Shown: positions 11,217-22,752 of the stretch, piece by piece | Position numbering within the stretch: position 1 is the first letter of the stretch | Layout: each line of letters begins with the position of its first letter | Source: Hypholoma sublateritium FD-334 SS-4 | Lineage: Eukaryota > Basidiomycota > Agaricomycetes > Agaricales > Strophariaceae | DNA: 64,000 nt | Reading direction: 5' to 3' | Assembly (NCBI GenBank): GCA_000827495.1 | Contig: KN817522.1 | Location: 310,001 to 374,000 of the forward strand | Program-made: the position numbers and the translations under genes | Notes under the pieces: generated by a model | The model's input: only the letters and a program-made list of their open reading frames with translations | What the model was told of the DNA's origin: nothing | Databases searched by the model: none

Positions 11217-12538
11217 TCATAGCTTTCCTTCTGATTTGTGATCTCCGAATACCTCTGTAAACGAGTCGCGAATTTCGGGAAGCATGTCCTGTGTGACAAC
11301 ACTTCTACCATTCTTGGAGAACGCGATGCGACTAGCAGTGCGAGTTACTATGCTCCCCCCGATGGCGGCCAGCAGAGGAATCTGCGACGCTGGTATTGTG
11401 TGATCCCTGCATTGCACACTGAGTCGAGCCTTCTGGATATCAAACATCGATGATACCCTTACCCGAAAGCTCCGTCCTCGTAGCAGCGGCCCCACGCCAT
11501 GAAGGTGCCCACCGCCCCACTCAGCACATCGCCCTGCCCGCCACACCGCTTCAGGCCCCCTTCGGTGTCAACGTGCACGGTCTCCTTCGCCTGCTCGAAC
11601 GCGGCATCGGCGCCCGCGAGCTGGCTCGCAGCGAGGTCCGCGGCTTCACCCGTCGAATCCGTCGCGACGATGTCGACGCCGCCCTTCTGTAGTACGGTGA
11701 CGCCGCCGAGCACGCGCGACACGAGCGCCGCGCGCGCGTCTGCGGGTGTCGCGGGGTCGACGCCGAGCGCCTCACTGAGGCGCGAGAACTCGACGACGTT
11801 CGGCGTGACGACCGCACGCCGGTAACCGCGGATGATGGACGCGTCCTGCCCGACCATGAAGAGGCCGTCCGCGTCGAGGACAATGAACATGCCGCGCTCA
11901 CGCGCGATGGACACGGCCATCTTAGCGAAGGACTGCATGTACGCCTCGCGACCGAGTCCTGGACCAACGATGAGGACGTGAAGCCGCGAGAGGATAGACT
12001 GCAGCTCGGGGCGGACTTTCTCCGATGGGCTATACGGTCGTATGCGTAGAAATTAGTGGGCGTTGTCGACTGTGTGGGTGCGCGACGTACACGTTATCGT
12101 TGAGGATGGGGTGCACGATGAGGTCCGGAGAATACGACTTGATAGCCCCCGATGCGGTGGGTGAGCATATTACATGGGACAGGTCTGCGCCCTATTGCAT
12201 ATGCCGTGAACAAAATTCTGCACCGATCAAATGATAGAGAACTGTACGAAGCGCAGTGCAGACATTGCGGCGAAGAAGGGTGCACCCGTGTAGCTGCATG
12301 GCCACACGGCTCGCAATCAATAATGCTGAGACCAGATGCTGAGGCCGGGCCACCACTCACTCTAACGCACCTCCCAGAACGCCGACGCGGCCTGCAGATG
12401 TAATGAGCCACATCGATCAGTCTTTGACGTTGGGAAGCGTTGCAGTTTCAACTGACCAGACTGGCCCTTATGGAGCGTTCCATCCAACGGCGGAATAAGC
12501 TTTTTGATTTGCTCGAGGAGTGTACGCGAAATGGGCAT
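11217..12538 (-). CDS. NAXD: ATP-dependent (S)-NAD(P)H-hydrate dehydratase
   Basis: Repairs hydrated, inactive NADH and NADPH using ATP; partner of the NAXE epimerase. The product begins [20 protein letters not shown], followed by glycine-rich blocks [20 protein letters not shown] that are completed only after splicing. Family motifs follow in order: [40 protein letters not shown] and the nucleotide-binding [12 protein letters not shown]. The C-terminus ([20 protein letters not shown]) is typical. Five introns join in frame, the last being GTAAGG..TGCAG around 11430-11485. The third quarter is very GC-rich, which creates long meaningless antisense frames. Confidence 0.93.
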
Positions 12539-13170
12539 GGTGATACTTAGTTTGAGGGAGCGGTCAAGCGCAAGCGGAAGAGCCAATGACGCGTATTACG
12601 TAAGAAGACGCGGGTGCGGGGCGGACCGTGGGGCTGGGGCTTGGCTGGGGCTGCGGATGTTCGTTCGGTCGTTAGCGCGTCAGCAGTGTGTCCTCCTCCA
12701 TCCTCAATACGCGCTTGGAGTCATGTAGGGGCTTTCCTGGTGCGAATCAAGTCTGAATCCTGAAAGGACGCCGGGCCTATTGTAGACCAAATGGGGAATT
12801 TCTCCGGGCCTGGAATAGATGTTTTTCAAGGTAACCAGGTCACCATCTGCTTCAATCCTCCTTTTTCCTCGTTGCTCGTGTGCACAAGCACATAAAGGCC
12901 TTTTCCTTTTTTTAGATGCCCAACGTTAGCTTACAACCATGGAATTGTTGTCTATTTCGGCCTAGCATCAAAGCAGGTTGAGCAACGGCACAGCGAGGGC
13001 CTATGCTCCGGCATTTAGGGCACACAATGAAAAATGGAACATGGGGACACGAGCATTTCAATCTCCAAGCTCCAAGGCCCAAGGCCCGTCAACTCTGATT
13101 TCCAAGCAACGTGGCCAAGCCACTGCCACCGATCTCAGCCGATCCACAGTTTTTGTGGCTTGCCGCAGTT
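12539..13170. other. Intergenic region upstream of the GH16 gene
   Basis: Shared upstream flank of NAXD (minus) and the GH16 gene (plus). Only short frames are present. No repeat or RNA gene is recognised. Confidence 0.5.
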
Positions 13171-13178
13171 CTATTTAA
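13171..13178 (+). promoter_or_regulatory. TATA-like element of the GH16 gene
   Basis: CTATTTAA lies about 100 bp before the ATG and is followed by a pyrimidine-rich tract (about 13196-13260). This is the usual core-promoter arrangement of well-expressed fungal genes. Confidence 0.4.
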
Positions 13179-13272
13179 GTCACGACGAGCTCGGCCTTCC
13201 TCCATCCCCCTCCTTTCGTCCTACACCTCCCCATTCCCTTTCTTTAGATCGCTCCCTCCGTATTTACTTGAC

Positions 13273-14508
13273 ATGCGCTGGTCGACCACTCTCGTTCTCC
13301 CTTTTCTCCCTCTCACTGTACTTGCGGGCAAGTTTAACGATCCGGCCTTACGGTCTCGTCATGCTCGACACGCTATCCAGGCGCGTACCAACAGCACCAA
13401 GTTTGCTATTGCCGACTACTACCAAGGAGAATCCTTCTTGAAGTGCGTCAAATGTGAATTCGACTCATAGTTTTTATTTATTCTTTCGATTCAGTGAATG
13501 GGACTTCTTCACGGATGCCGATCCCACTAACGGCAATGTTAACTATCAGTCGCAAGCGCAAGCTGTTCAGAAGGGTCTTGCATTTGTACAAGCAGACGGT
13601 ACCACAGTGCTGAAGGTCGACAACTTCACCAACGTTGCTGTGGGTGGTAATCGCGACTCGTGCGTCTACTTATTTTCTGTTACGCTTTCTCATTGTTCTC
13701 ATTCGTTGCTACCATCAGCGTTCGTATCAGTTCCCAGAAGACATACAATGGTGGACTGTTCATTGCCGACTTCTGGTCGATGCCTCACGGTTGTAGCGTT
13801 TGGCCGGCGTATTGGTCAGTGGGGCCCAATTGGCCATCGCAAGGTGTGTGCAGTCGGTGCATCGATGATATCATATAACTGAGACGTCTATTTTTAGGTG
13901 AAATCGATGTGTTGGAAGGCGTCCACGAGCAACCGACGAACCAATACACGCTTCATACGTCGGAGGGATGTGAATTAGGAAACAGCTTCAACACGAAGAG
14001 CGTGCTCTCTACCATCATCAGCGACAACTGCGCAAGCAGTGGGTCGGATAACCGCGGTTGCGCCTTCTCCGATCCTTCGACTGAAAGTTACGGCCATGGC
14101 TTCAATATTCTGGCCGGCGGCGTGTTCGCACATCTCTGGGACAGTACCGGCATCTACATCTGGCGCTTCACCAGGGCCGCCATCCCCGCGGATATCACAG
14201 CTCAAAACCCTGACCCTTCCACTTGGGGAACTCCCGCTGCATCTTTCCCTGCGTCGAATTGCGATATCGCATCTCATTTTTCGGAACATTCTCTGGTGCT
14301 GGACACCACCATTTGTGGAGACTTTGCCGGTCCTACTTACGCCGCCTCCGGTTGTGCTGGAACATGTGCTCAAGCGGTTGCGAACAGCACAAACTTCGAC
14401 TGTATGTCCCCTTCCTTTGTCGCCCGGACGTGCAGGTGTGCTAATACGAGTTTTCCAGTCGCCAAATGGGAAATTAACTACATCGCGGTCTACAATCCCA
14501 CGAACTAA
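13273..14508 (+). CDS. Secreted glycoside hydrolase family 16 (beta-glucanase-like)
   Basis: Likely cleaves or remodels beta-1,3(1,4)-glucan at the cell wall. The ATG at 13273 opens a signal peptide (MRWSTTLVLPFLPLTVLAG). A jelly-roll GH16 domain follows with SQKTYNGGLFIADFWSMPHG, the WPAYW block and the catalytic GEIDVLEG, giving E-x-D-x-x-E with both acidic residues of the family. Conserved C-terminal pieces are NILAGGVFAHLWD and WEINYIAVYNP. Several Cys suit an extracellular protein. Five exons or so; the introns are short and in frame. No carbohydrate-binding module or GPI signal is seen. Exact polysaccharide specificity cannot be read from sequence. Confidence 0.92.
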
Positions 14509-14848
14509 CACATTCCTTCAAGCACCTTCGATCATGATCTTACGATGTTATCTATGTGCTTTGCTGTTCCGTTCCGCAGGCAGGGATGGTCCACGCTTTG
14601 TGGAAATCTAGTTATCTTTATCATTTATATTGCCTCTCTTTAGATGCCTGCTCTCTTTTTACATTAGCTCTTTTGGAAGTAATAAAATGCAAACATTGAG
14701 TATTAAAATACAAACATTTACGTTGGGGATATGCAGCGCGCCCTGTGTTGCCTCGAGGTGCCTGCATTGCAGTTATGTAAGGGGTAGATATACGCTGCGG
14801 GGAAAGCCGAGCAGTTCGTCCTCTGAAACCACAAGCGTCGGTGTCGGT
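14509..14848. other. Intergenic, between GH16 and the zinc-cluster gene
   Basis: The first half is the GH16 3' region and the second half the upstream region of the next gene, in the same orientation. Nothing else is recognised. Confidence 0.5.
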
Positions 14849-16543
14849 ATGAACTCGAATCCCGCACTCCCGATTTCCGACGGCGCCGTGCTGCCATGGC
14901 CGCGAAGGACGTCCAAGGTCGGTTTCTCCCGCCCCCCTTGCGAGGTCCATGCTGATCGTCTCGCATCGCGGAACAGGCGTGCGCCAGCTGCAGGTGCGTC
15001 CGCGGCGTGCGCTGCGGCGGCGCAGCAGATCGAGTGCTGACGATTGATTGTTTAATAGACGCGATAAGATTCGGTGCGACGGATCAAGGTTAGTCGGGGC
15101 TTCTCATGCGACTGTGCGAATGCCGATGCCTACCCACTGCTGCTTTCCAGACCGTGCGGCGGCTGCCGCAAGAAAGGGTACCCCGCGGAACAATGCACCG
15201 AGGGCTGCGAGCCGTGCCGTCGCGCGCGCGTGCGCTGCGAGGAGGGAAAGCCGTGCCCGCGGTGCGGGGAGCTTGGCCTGGAGTGCAGCGCGAGCCCTGT
15301 GTTGGCGATGCACGCCCCGCCGCTCGCGTCCATGTCGTCTGCAGGCGCGCGGCACACGTCCGGGTCTACATCTAGTAAATCGGCCGCATCGCGCGCAGGC
15401 GATCGAGCTAAACTGGCGTGCTCGAACTGCCGTAGAGATAACAAAAAGGTGCGCGGCCGATCATTGACATCTCTAGATGCGACGACGCTGATTGTGCGCT
15501 GCTCAATGTACTATTGGCCCTTTGCAACCGACAGTGCGATGACCAGCGCCCGTGCTCGCGTTGCGTCGCACGCTCGGAGGAATGCGTCCATTTGCCGCGG
15601 GGTCCGAAGCTCATAAAGCTGCGTTGCGAAGAGTGCAGGATGCATAATAAACGCTGCGAGGAAACTCGGCCGTGCCAGTACTGCATTGACCTCGGGAACC
15701 AATGTGTGACGGCAACACGGAAAGGGAGGGGTCATGGCACCCGAGTGAAAGCCGTAAGTCCTGTCACCTTATTTTTATCCCTTTGCCGTTACTCAAATGA
15801 ATGGCCTGAATATAGGCGTGCGTAGCCTGCAGGTGCTTGCCGCTTCTTGTGCTTCTTCCGCGCGGGGATGTTTCTTGATGCATTAATTTTCTTAGGCGTG
15901 ATAAAATACGCTGCAATGGGGACAGGTATAAATACTTCGTGCAGCGAGGCTTTCATTTGTTCAAAACGTGTTTATTTCGCAGACCATGTGCTGCGTGTAC
16001 GAAGAAAGGATGCGAATGCATTGAAAGAGCGTGTCAAATGTGTGTGGACGAGGGCAGAGGCTCTGAATGTACGCACCGAAAGCCTGTGGACGCCGGCTCA
16101 GTCGACGCCGCGGAAGGTGCGTCCTCGCAATAAGTCCCTAAATACAGACTGATCAATTGGTATCTTCAGGCGGCGCACCCCAGTTTTCCAGGCCTGGAGA
16201 TGAGCGTCCGCCGCCATCGGGGAGGTTCCACGACTATCGCGAGGTCCCCCTCACAGCCAACGGCCATGCGCTCACGCAGTGGGAGTCGTATGCCCCCAGA
16301 CCCCACTCGCACCCGTTGCACTCCCTGTACCCCACCATGGCGCCCCAGGCGCAGTACTACATCCTCCCACATCTGGCGCAACACCCCACGCCGTCCACCT
16401 TCCCGATATCGGGGAACATGGGATCACAGCACAACCACTACTATGCTTCGGAGTCTGACGTCCAGCACTCGCATTTCTTCGAGGATGCGTCGACATCTAA
16501 CGGCTGCGGCTCTTTCTTTAATTCCCCACGGGGACCTGAATGA
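14849..16543 (+). CDS. Protein with five tandem Zn2Cys6-like clusters
   Basis: A 395-residue protein from nine exons: 14849-14917, 14977-14993, 15059-15088, 15151-15448, 15535-15753, 15816-15832, 15896-15925, 15983-16116 and 16170-16543 (total 1188 nt, in frame). It carries five C-x2-C-x6-C-x5-C-x2-C-x6/8-C units at about residues 25-54, 58-84, 129-155, 169-195 and 213-239, plus a half unit C-x2-C-x8-C at 244-256. Fungal Zn2Cys6 regulators normally have one such DNA-binding cluster. The rest is His/Pro/Ser-rich and looks disordered, with no fungal-specific transcription factor domain. A nuclear, nucleic-acid-binding role is inferred only. The ATG at 14849 was chosen because it alone enters exon 2 in the frame that yields cluster 1. 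Confidence 0.85.
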
Positions 16544-17039
16544 TGAGGGCCCGGTATGTGCTATTATGTTTCGTTATTCGTCTGGACATTGGCCTAGCAC
16601 ATGTAGATATCTTTCGGATAGCTTAATACGAACACAATTAATCTGAAATTTTAAAATATAATGTGGAGTGGATTGAAGTTTGATTTATATGACCATCGTC
16701 TGATAAACTGAGCCTCAAAGTTCCTGTTTGTCTGTCATACGTTCGATATATTGATTTACGGTTAAGCCACTCATTTATTTAATTCACGAAGGACGTTCGA
16801 TCGAACAATCAGAAGGTGTGGATGCACATTTAGAGGGCACAACGGTGAGCTCGGACCCCAATACTTGAAAAGAAAAAGAAAACAGGGCTTGGCGTCTGTC
16901 ATCGTTTCGTACATGATTCTCGAGCCTTCGTTGGATCCGAGTTTGGATGCACAGATCAGGTTTGAACGTGTAGACGCAATACAATGTGTGACTAGTGACT
17001 GTGTACTGCCTCGTAACGCAACCGATAGTAGAAATTATG
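16544..17039. other. Intergenic
   Basis: AT-rich spacer between the zinc-cluster gene and the decayed BTB gene. No supported feature. Confidence 0.45.
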
Positions 17040-18105
17040 GTCAGATAATTTGCCCCACAACATATCAAAGTCCTTGATCATCTCCCAAGCCGGTAAATTG
17101 AAGTTTCCTGGCACCTGAGCCCACCGTTTTCAATAGAAATTTGCGATCATCACAGAAGTCGATGTTGTCCATATCCAGTCAAGAAATAATAGTCCGTATC
17201 ATTTGCAGGAAAGGCTCTAAGTTTAGTGAGGTGTCCATGGAAATCAGTCACCTAAAACAAAACGTAAGCACCTCTGGCAAGTGAGCGTATGTCTGCGTTG
17301 GGGGTAGGGTATTGTAGGAACGAAGCCTTCTGCGTTATTTGTAAACAAAAATCGTTGTCGCAAGTCCAGGGCCCAGGAAGCTGTAAAAGCGGCTCTTCCA
17401 AGGATGCATGCTGATAATGCCGCCGGCTGCAAAACTCCCATAGTTTGACCAACTTTGTAGTTAATTATGTCAAATGGATGACTGACCATATTTTGACCAA
17501 TTGGACGTACCGGGTCATGTTTTATACATAAAGAGACGATTGCAGCTGGCAAGATGGTCAGTATGTCGTTTTTGCAGGCCAAGTTGCTGGCACGGAATGG
17601 GAATCCTTAGGACGAATGGATTATATTTGACAAGCAGCGAGTTGTATTGGAGGGTGGAGAGCCAATCATTCAAATTTCGAGGGAATAATTGTCGTAGATA
17701 TTTCAACGCTTAGGTTTTGAAGCGCGAAAATTCATATTTTCGACCGAGACATTTCATCGCTGTCAAATGGTCGATCTCAATAATATCATCGTCAATACTG
17801 GGATTAAAAGACAGAGCAAACAGAGAGCTTGAGTGAAGTTCACGATGTGAAAAATCTTGCTGATACAGGCCATCAGGAAGTCCGCATGAAATGTCTGGCA
17901 GAGCCGCTTAGATGGATCATAGGGCATTCTTCGACGGTTCGCTGCCAGCAGGTTGGGCGCAATCAAATCAGTCTTTCGTGCTCTCTGAATGCAGGGAAAG
18001 TAGCGATTTATGGACACGAAACTGGGCACATTCGGCTTGAAGAACCACGGTTCCATCTGCATACCAAAATTGATAGCCCGGGTTACTAACCTTTGGTGCC
18101 TTCAA
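17040..18105 (-). pseudogene. Decayed BTB/POZ-domain gene
   Basis: The minus strand still shows the basidiomycete BTB family in pieces: the N-terminal BTB block FWYADGTVVLQAECAQFRVH (about 18000-18085), then ECPMIHLSG in another frame, then IIEIDHLTAMKCLGRKYEF. A TAA interrupts a block that is contiguous in the family (RFKT-stop-ALKYLRQLFPRNL, about 17705-17720). Then come ACKNDILTILPAA and the C-terminal WAQVPGNFNLPAWEMIKDFD (about 17060-17120). Several frame changes fall inside conserved segments where introns would not help. Taken as a pseudogene. Confidence 0.75.
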
Positions 18106-18827
18106 TGGGTCCCGGCTTGTAGAATTCCCTCGTCACCGTTTGACTGACGGGGTGGAGTCGTTTGCACTTGACTTCGATGAGGTGAAAGTGGCAAGAAAGC
18201 TGACGAAGAGGACTACGACGCTGCAACCTGCAGGGTCACGGTTCTGCTGTAACTTGAATGATGGGTTTGTTTGGTGGACGCGTTATTTGACCCAGGGGCT
18301 GTCGGGGTTTGTATCATAGTTTGTTGACAACGACCAGTCTAGTGAGGCAGGTCGCGACCGTCACGGTATTCCTCAGGCTTCAGTCATCTCATTCACTTAC
18401 CTTTCATTGACCTATCGCATTTCTACATGCTGTGAAGACCTTTTCTTATACAAACTTCCTCTCCTTGCGACTTTCACTAAGTTTTTATCATCTATCGACA
18501 TGCAAGCTCCATTGTCCTCCCCCGACGATCGGTAATTGCCATCATTCCAGTAAACATATAATGGCTCATCGAATTTTGCATAGCACAGAATCGGCGGCCA
18601 GCCGTAGGGTTACTTATTCGGGCGGGAAAAAGGCATGCCAACGCGTTCTTGGGTCTTATTTGTACACTAATCAACATTGTGCCACCGCAGCGCAAACGCG
18701 TTCTTTCCGATCCACAAGTAGAGTTCGTCTCTTACTACTACCTATATCATACCTCCAGCAGTCTAAAGTCACGTTAAGCTCCGACTCCGACTCCAGTTCG
18801 GCTTCCAAATCTATCAAGTCTGCTAAG
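18106..18827. other. Upstream flank of the first WxxH-module gene
   Basis: Holds the divergent upstream regions of the BTB pseudogene and the next gene. A frame from 18432 runs into that gene's first exon, so extra 5' coding sequence is possible (a Ser-rich stretch directly precedes the chosen ATG). Confidence 0.4.
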
Positions 18828-20472
18828 ATGAGCACTCCAAGCCCGAGGATGGCTGAAACCAAGGTACGCCAGTTTTGGTTTTCGAACACGATAATCTCTC
18901 AACGCGGCTCCACAGCCTCCCTCAAGGAGAGGCCCTAAGAAAGTAGACGTCAAGTGAGTGCTACTTATCCAGGTGCTTGTTATTTATTGCCAACCATCGT
19001 GTCCAGCCTCCCAGGGCCATCCCCAATCAAACGTGACAGTGAATCTGTCAAGCCACCTAAGGCTTCCAAGAACCGCGCTCGTACCGCGGCATCGATGACT
19101 GGTTCTTCTCTGAAGGAGGTCACACGGAAAGTTGCGGAGTCGCCTTCCTGTCCCCAGAAACCGGAAATCAAGAAACCAGACTCTCCTGGGATCAATACAC
19201 CCGAATCTATCGTTGTTGCTACCCCCAAGTCAAAATCTAGGGCGTGAGTTTTTTTGTCGTTTCGGTTGGGTCTTTTCTCATTAGCCACAGTAAATCTATA
19301 GCTGCAGACGAGGATTTTGATGATAATGCATCCATTGCAGACTCTACTATTAGCGTGACCAAAACTCGTCGCAATGAAGTGGAGCGCATTGAATATTACA
19401 AGAATCAACCTGACTGCGGCATTCTGGAACCACACGCTGCTCAGTGCACGAGATGCGACAAGATAGTCAAACTTGGTCGGAAACAAACTTATGCTGTTCG
19501 TCCATGGGAGCTTCACAGGATTCGCTGTGATCAGAAACCCGCTCACGCTACCCAGTAAGCAATCTTGTGTTAGTCTCTCTTCCCTCTCCTTACCTTTTCT
19601 CAACAGGTCGACACCTGCCCCTACTGAACAATCTCCAGCTTCTCGTTTACCTGATATGCCCACTCCTATCATAGCTTCCTCGTCACGCCCTATGCCCACC
19701 CCGACACCTGCACGCCGCCCATCCGAACAAGACAGAAAGAAATTTCTTGAGTCAGAAAGACAAATCAAACAGCTCGAGAAAAACCGTGCCCTCTGCGCGA
19801 AATGCGATCAGTGGATCGCCCTTTCCGAAGCAACGGCCTACACCTCTGGCAACTGGATGAAGCATAAAGTAAAGTGCTTCGATGCTGTGTACGTCATCTG
19901 ACCTTAGTCTTCATATGATCTACTTATACTCTATCTCAGTCCTAGTAATCGAGTTGCTGCCGCAAAGCGGAAATTATTGTTGGTGAACGACGGGCAAGCG
20001 AAAACTTTCACCACCAACTCAGTGGATTGCAACAATTGTGGCGTTTCTGTGGCTCTTGAAGGCGAAGGCGACTTTAATCTGACCGCCTGGGACGCACATA
20101 AAGTGCAATGCACCAAGTAAGCGTACTATGTCTACATATGCATGAACTTTATCTGACTATATTTTCTGTTCAAGATCTATTCCAATTCCTAGGAATGAAA
20201 ACGTGAACAGTGTGACTTTTTCTTCCCGATCTTCGAGGCCCCCAGTGTCTTCTGGTCCTTCCGCTGGTGCCGATACTGCTGTCGCAGGTGTGAAGCGTTC
20301 CCGCGAGGAAGTTGATACGACTCCCGAAGATGATCAACACGCCGTCCGACAAAGAACTGCAACATATCTGCAACCACAAATTGAACCCCCAAACACATTG
20401 CTGGGGTGGTTTATGCTTCCATTCAGTTCTTTCGCGCGTGGCTTCAAGGAGAGTTTAAAGGACAGGCCTTGA
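18828..20472 (+). CDS. Protein with three C-x2-C-x16-W-x2-H-x3-C modules
   Basis: No established family is assigned. Seven exons join in frame. The N-terminal third is Pro/Ser/Lys-rich and disordered. Three 28-residue modules follow, encoded at 19445-19528, 19794-19877 and 20028-20111. Each has Cys at 1 and 4, Leu at 10, an aromatic at 16, Trp at 21, His at 24 and Cys at 28. Each module sits at the 3' end of its own exon and is followed by an intron. The spacing suggests a C2HC zinc-binding fold. A KRSREE patch near the C-terminus could be a nuclear signal. The start at 18828 (MSTPSPRMAETK) is the least certain part. Confidence 0.75.
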
Positions 20473-21395
20473 AGTACGACAGCCGGACGGACTTAAACTT
20501 TCGTTCTATTTCTGCTGTACCACCTGTTGTTTCTTTTGACCTTGTTTTTCTTCGCTAATCTCAAATTCATATTCTTGTTTATGTTTGGAATTTTGCCTGC
20601 TTTTTTGTGTCGGATTGAATTCTGTGGAAACCCTCTCTCAAATTGCCTTTTCGAGACAGGAAGGACATGTAAACCGCAGGGCCACCCCCTGCTTTGATCA
20701 GACATGCGCCAAACATGCCTACGGAGTGTGCTACATGCCGTGTACGAGCGATGTGGGGGAAATTTGGAAACCAAAGGAACGGATGATGCCGTAAGTCCTT
20801 CCAACAAATTAGCTGTATATCTCCCCTTCGACCCCTTGTTATATTCTTTGGATTAGTACAGCACATTGTACACAGTCTGCAGTGGAGAATGTCGAAGTAC
20901 TGACTTCGCACTGGAGCAGCAATTAATATGATTGCTCGATGCCGTATAGCCTTGCGGCCTATATACGGTGTGTTCCCTTCCGCTTCTCTATGTCCGATCC
21001 GTGTACTTTTATTAATTTATGACTGTTAGCAACTCACAGGCTTGGGTCAACCCATAGGAGACTACAAATTCCGAGGCAACAGGCCATCTTACGGGTGCGT
21101 CCGCCCAACACCGCCCGTTATCTTGCTTACGAGACAATGTCCCCTTCCATTACATTGTGATTCGGATCTTTCCCCTTCTTCCCCAGCAATAAGCGAGTCA
21201 TTTTGCGGAGTATTGATCGCAGCAAAGCGAATCACTTCAGCGGGTGTGGCCCCCCGACGGCCCAGTTTGTACTTAGTTCGCACCAGTCAGTGTGGCAGTG
21301 GGTATAGACAAAAATGGACGACACATGGCACGCCACATCTCTTCCCCTCTCTTCTAGATATCTCAGTCCCCTCAGTCCCATCCGCATGATATAGG
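20473..21395. other. Spacer between the two module-carrying genes
   Basis: About 0.9 kb without a convincing frame. A partly decayed further copy was looked for, but no C-x2-C..W-x2-H signature was found. Confidence 0.4.
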
Positions 21396-22190
21396 ATGCC
21401 CGGCCTCCCCCCCGACCTCAGGACGGAAATGCCGCAGACCCCTGCGGAGAGGGAACGGGAACAGTCGCTTTTGGACGATCCGTACGCCCGCGTCCTCGGC
21501 CCCTCCAGCGTGCAGTGTAGGCAGTGCCTCAAAAAAATAAAGCTCTCGTCCAAGAGCGCCTATGACACCTTTCATTGGCGGAACCACCGCGCGCGCTGCC
21601 TGCGAGCGATGAAGAAGAAAATGAAGGCCTCGGGCGTGAACGCGGTACATCTTCCCTAGCGCCCGTGCCACATTGTTCAGTTAATAACGGCCCCTCTCTA
21701 GAAACGTGTAGCACATTCCCCTTCGCTTTCTGTCACTGCGGGCGCCAGCGGCCGCAAGCCTGGGCGGCGGGCGAAGCGCCCGAAGACGCCCACGCCTCCT
21801 CTTGTCACGGACAGCGAGGACGACCGGCGCTCCGAGCCGTCTTCCAAGGTGCAATCGCCGGCGGTGCCCACAAGCCCTCTGCAACGCTCGCCGCCGGTGC
21901 GGGCGTACATGGTGGATGATGCGGACCCGCGCCTCGAGGAATACGTGCTTCGATCTCACCCTGAGTGTGTGCAAGCACTACCGGCTGCTGATCATGGGCG
22001 TAATTGGAGCTGGGCGCAGCTCAAGCAACGCCCCCACTTCGCGGCCCCTGTCTACTACGACGACGGGGATGACGGGGACGAAGACGAGGCGAAGTCCGGG
22101 CCATACTCATTTGACCGCAGCGTCGTTGATGCGGACGAGCGCGAACAGGAAGCTGCCCGTACCCTCACAACCCTTTTTCGGTCTCGTTGA
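21396..22190 (+). CDS. Protein with one C-x2-C-x16-W-x2-H-x3-C module
   Basis: Two exons: 21396 to about 21648, then an intron GTACAT..TCTAG, then a second exon to 22190. The module at 21516-21599 has the same 28-residue spacing and the same Leu10, Tyr16, Trp21, His24 and Cys28 as the three in the upstream gene, followed by a basic patch (RAMKKKMKAS). The second exon encodes a basic region (GRKPGRRAKRPKTP) and then an acidic tail rich in Asp/Glu. Probably nuclear by composition. The shared module and orientation suggest a tandem paralogue of the upstream gene that has lost or never gained extra modules. Confidence 0.75.
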
Positions 22191-22752
22191 TACAACCAAG
22201 CTCTCACCATCATCATGTACTCTATCACGACACAGTCTTCTTCCCTCCACATTGCTGCTACACACTACTCATCAAAAGTGTTTCCCCCTGCTCTCTGTAT
22301 GATATTTACTTAACATGCATCATGTCCCCTGTATTACTTGTACTATCTCATGCTCGTCTGCCTCTATCTGCAAATCCCTATCATTGCCACTCACACCCGT
22401 ATCTCGGCCTAACCATTGGACTCCATGGGTTTCAACCTGTACTTCCAGTATTAATAGACCACCAATCTACCCAAATACGATCGCATTTGGTGTTCTCGCC
22501 GCAACATAGCAACTGGGAATGAATTAGGAAGGCTACTCTGGACCCATTGTGTAAATCGGTGCACTTCGCACCTCAAGATCGGGCCCAAGGAGACTTAACC
22601 AGCCGCCCTCGGGGCGCGATCATCATCGTCCAGCGAAGGAGGGTTATCAATCCCACTAGCCAACATGCCAACGATCACAGGGTCTTCTTCTGCGCGCGTT
22701 CCGCTGGGAAGTGGGAAGCCAAGATCACGGGCTGAGCACACTAGAACAGGGA
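22191..22752. other. Convergent 3' spacer
   Basis: Lies between the stops of the module gene and the sirtuin gene. Pyrimidine-rich at the left, with no feature recognised. Confidence 0.5.

Noticed and set aside
11499..11967. Three long frames opposite or offset to NAXD
   Set aside because: NAXD motifs ([21 protein letters not shown]) lie in one minus-strand frame; the rest are GC-driven shadows.
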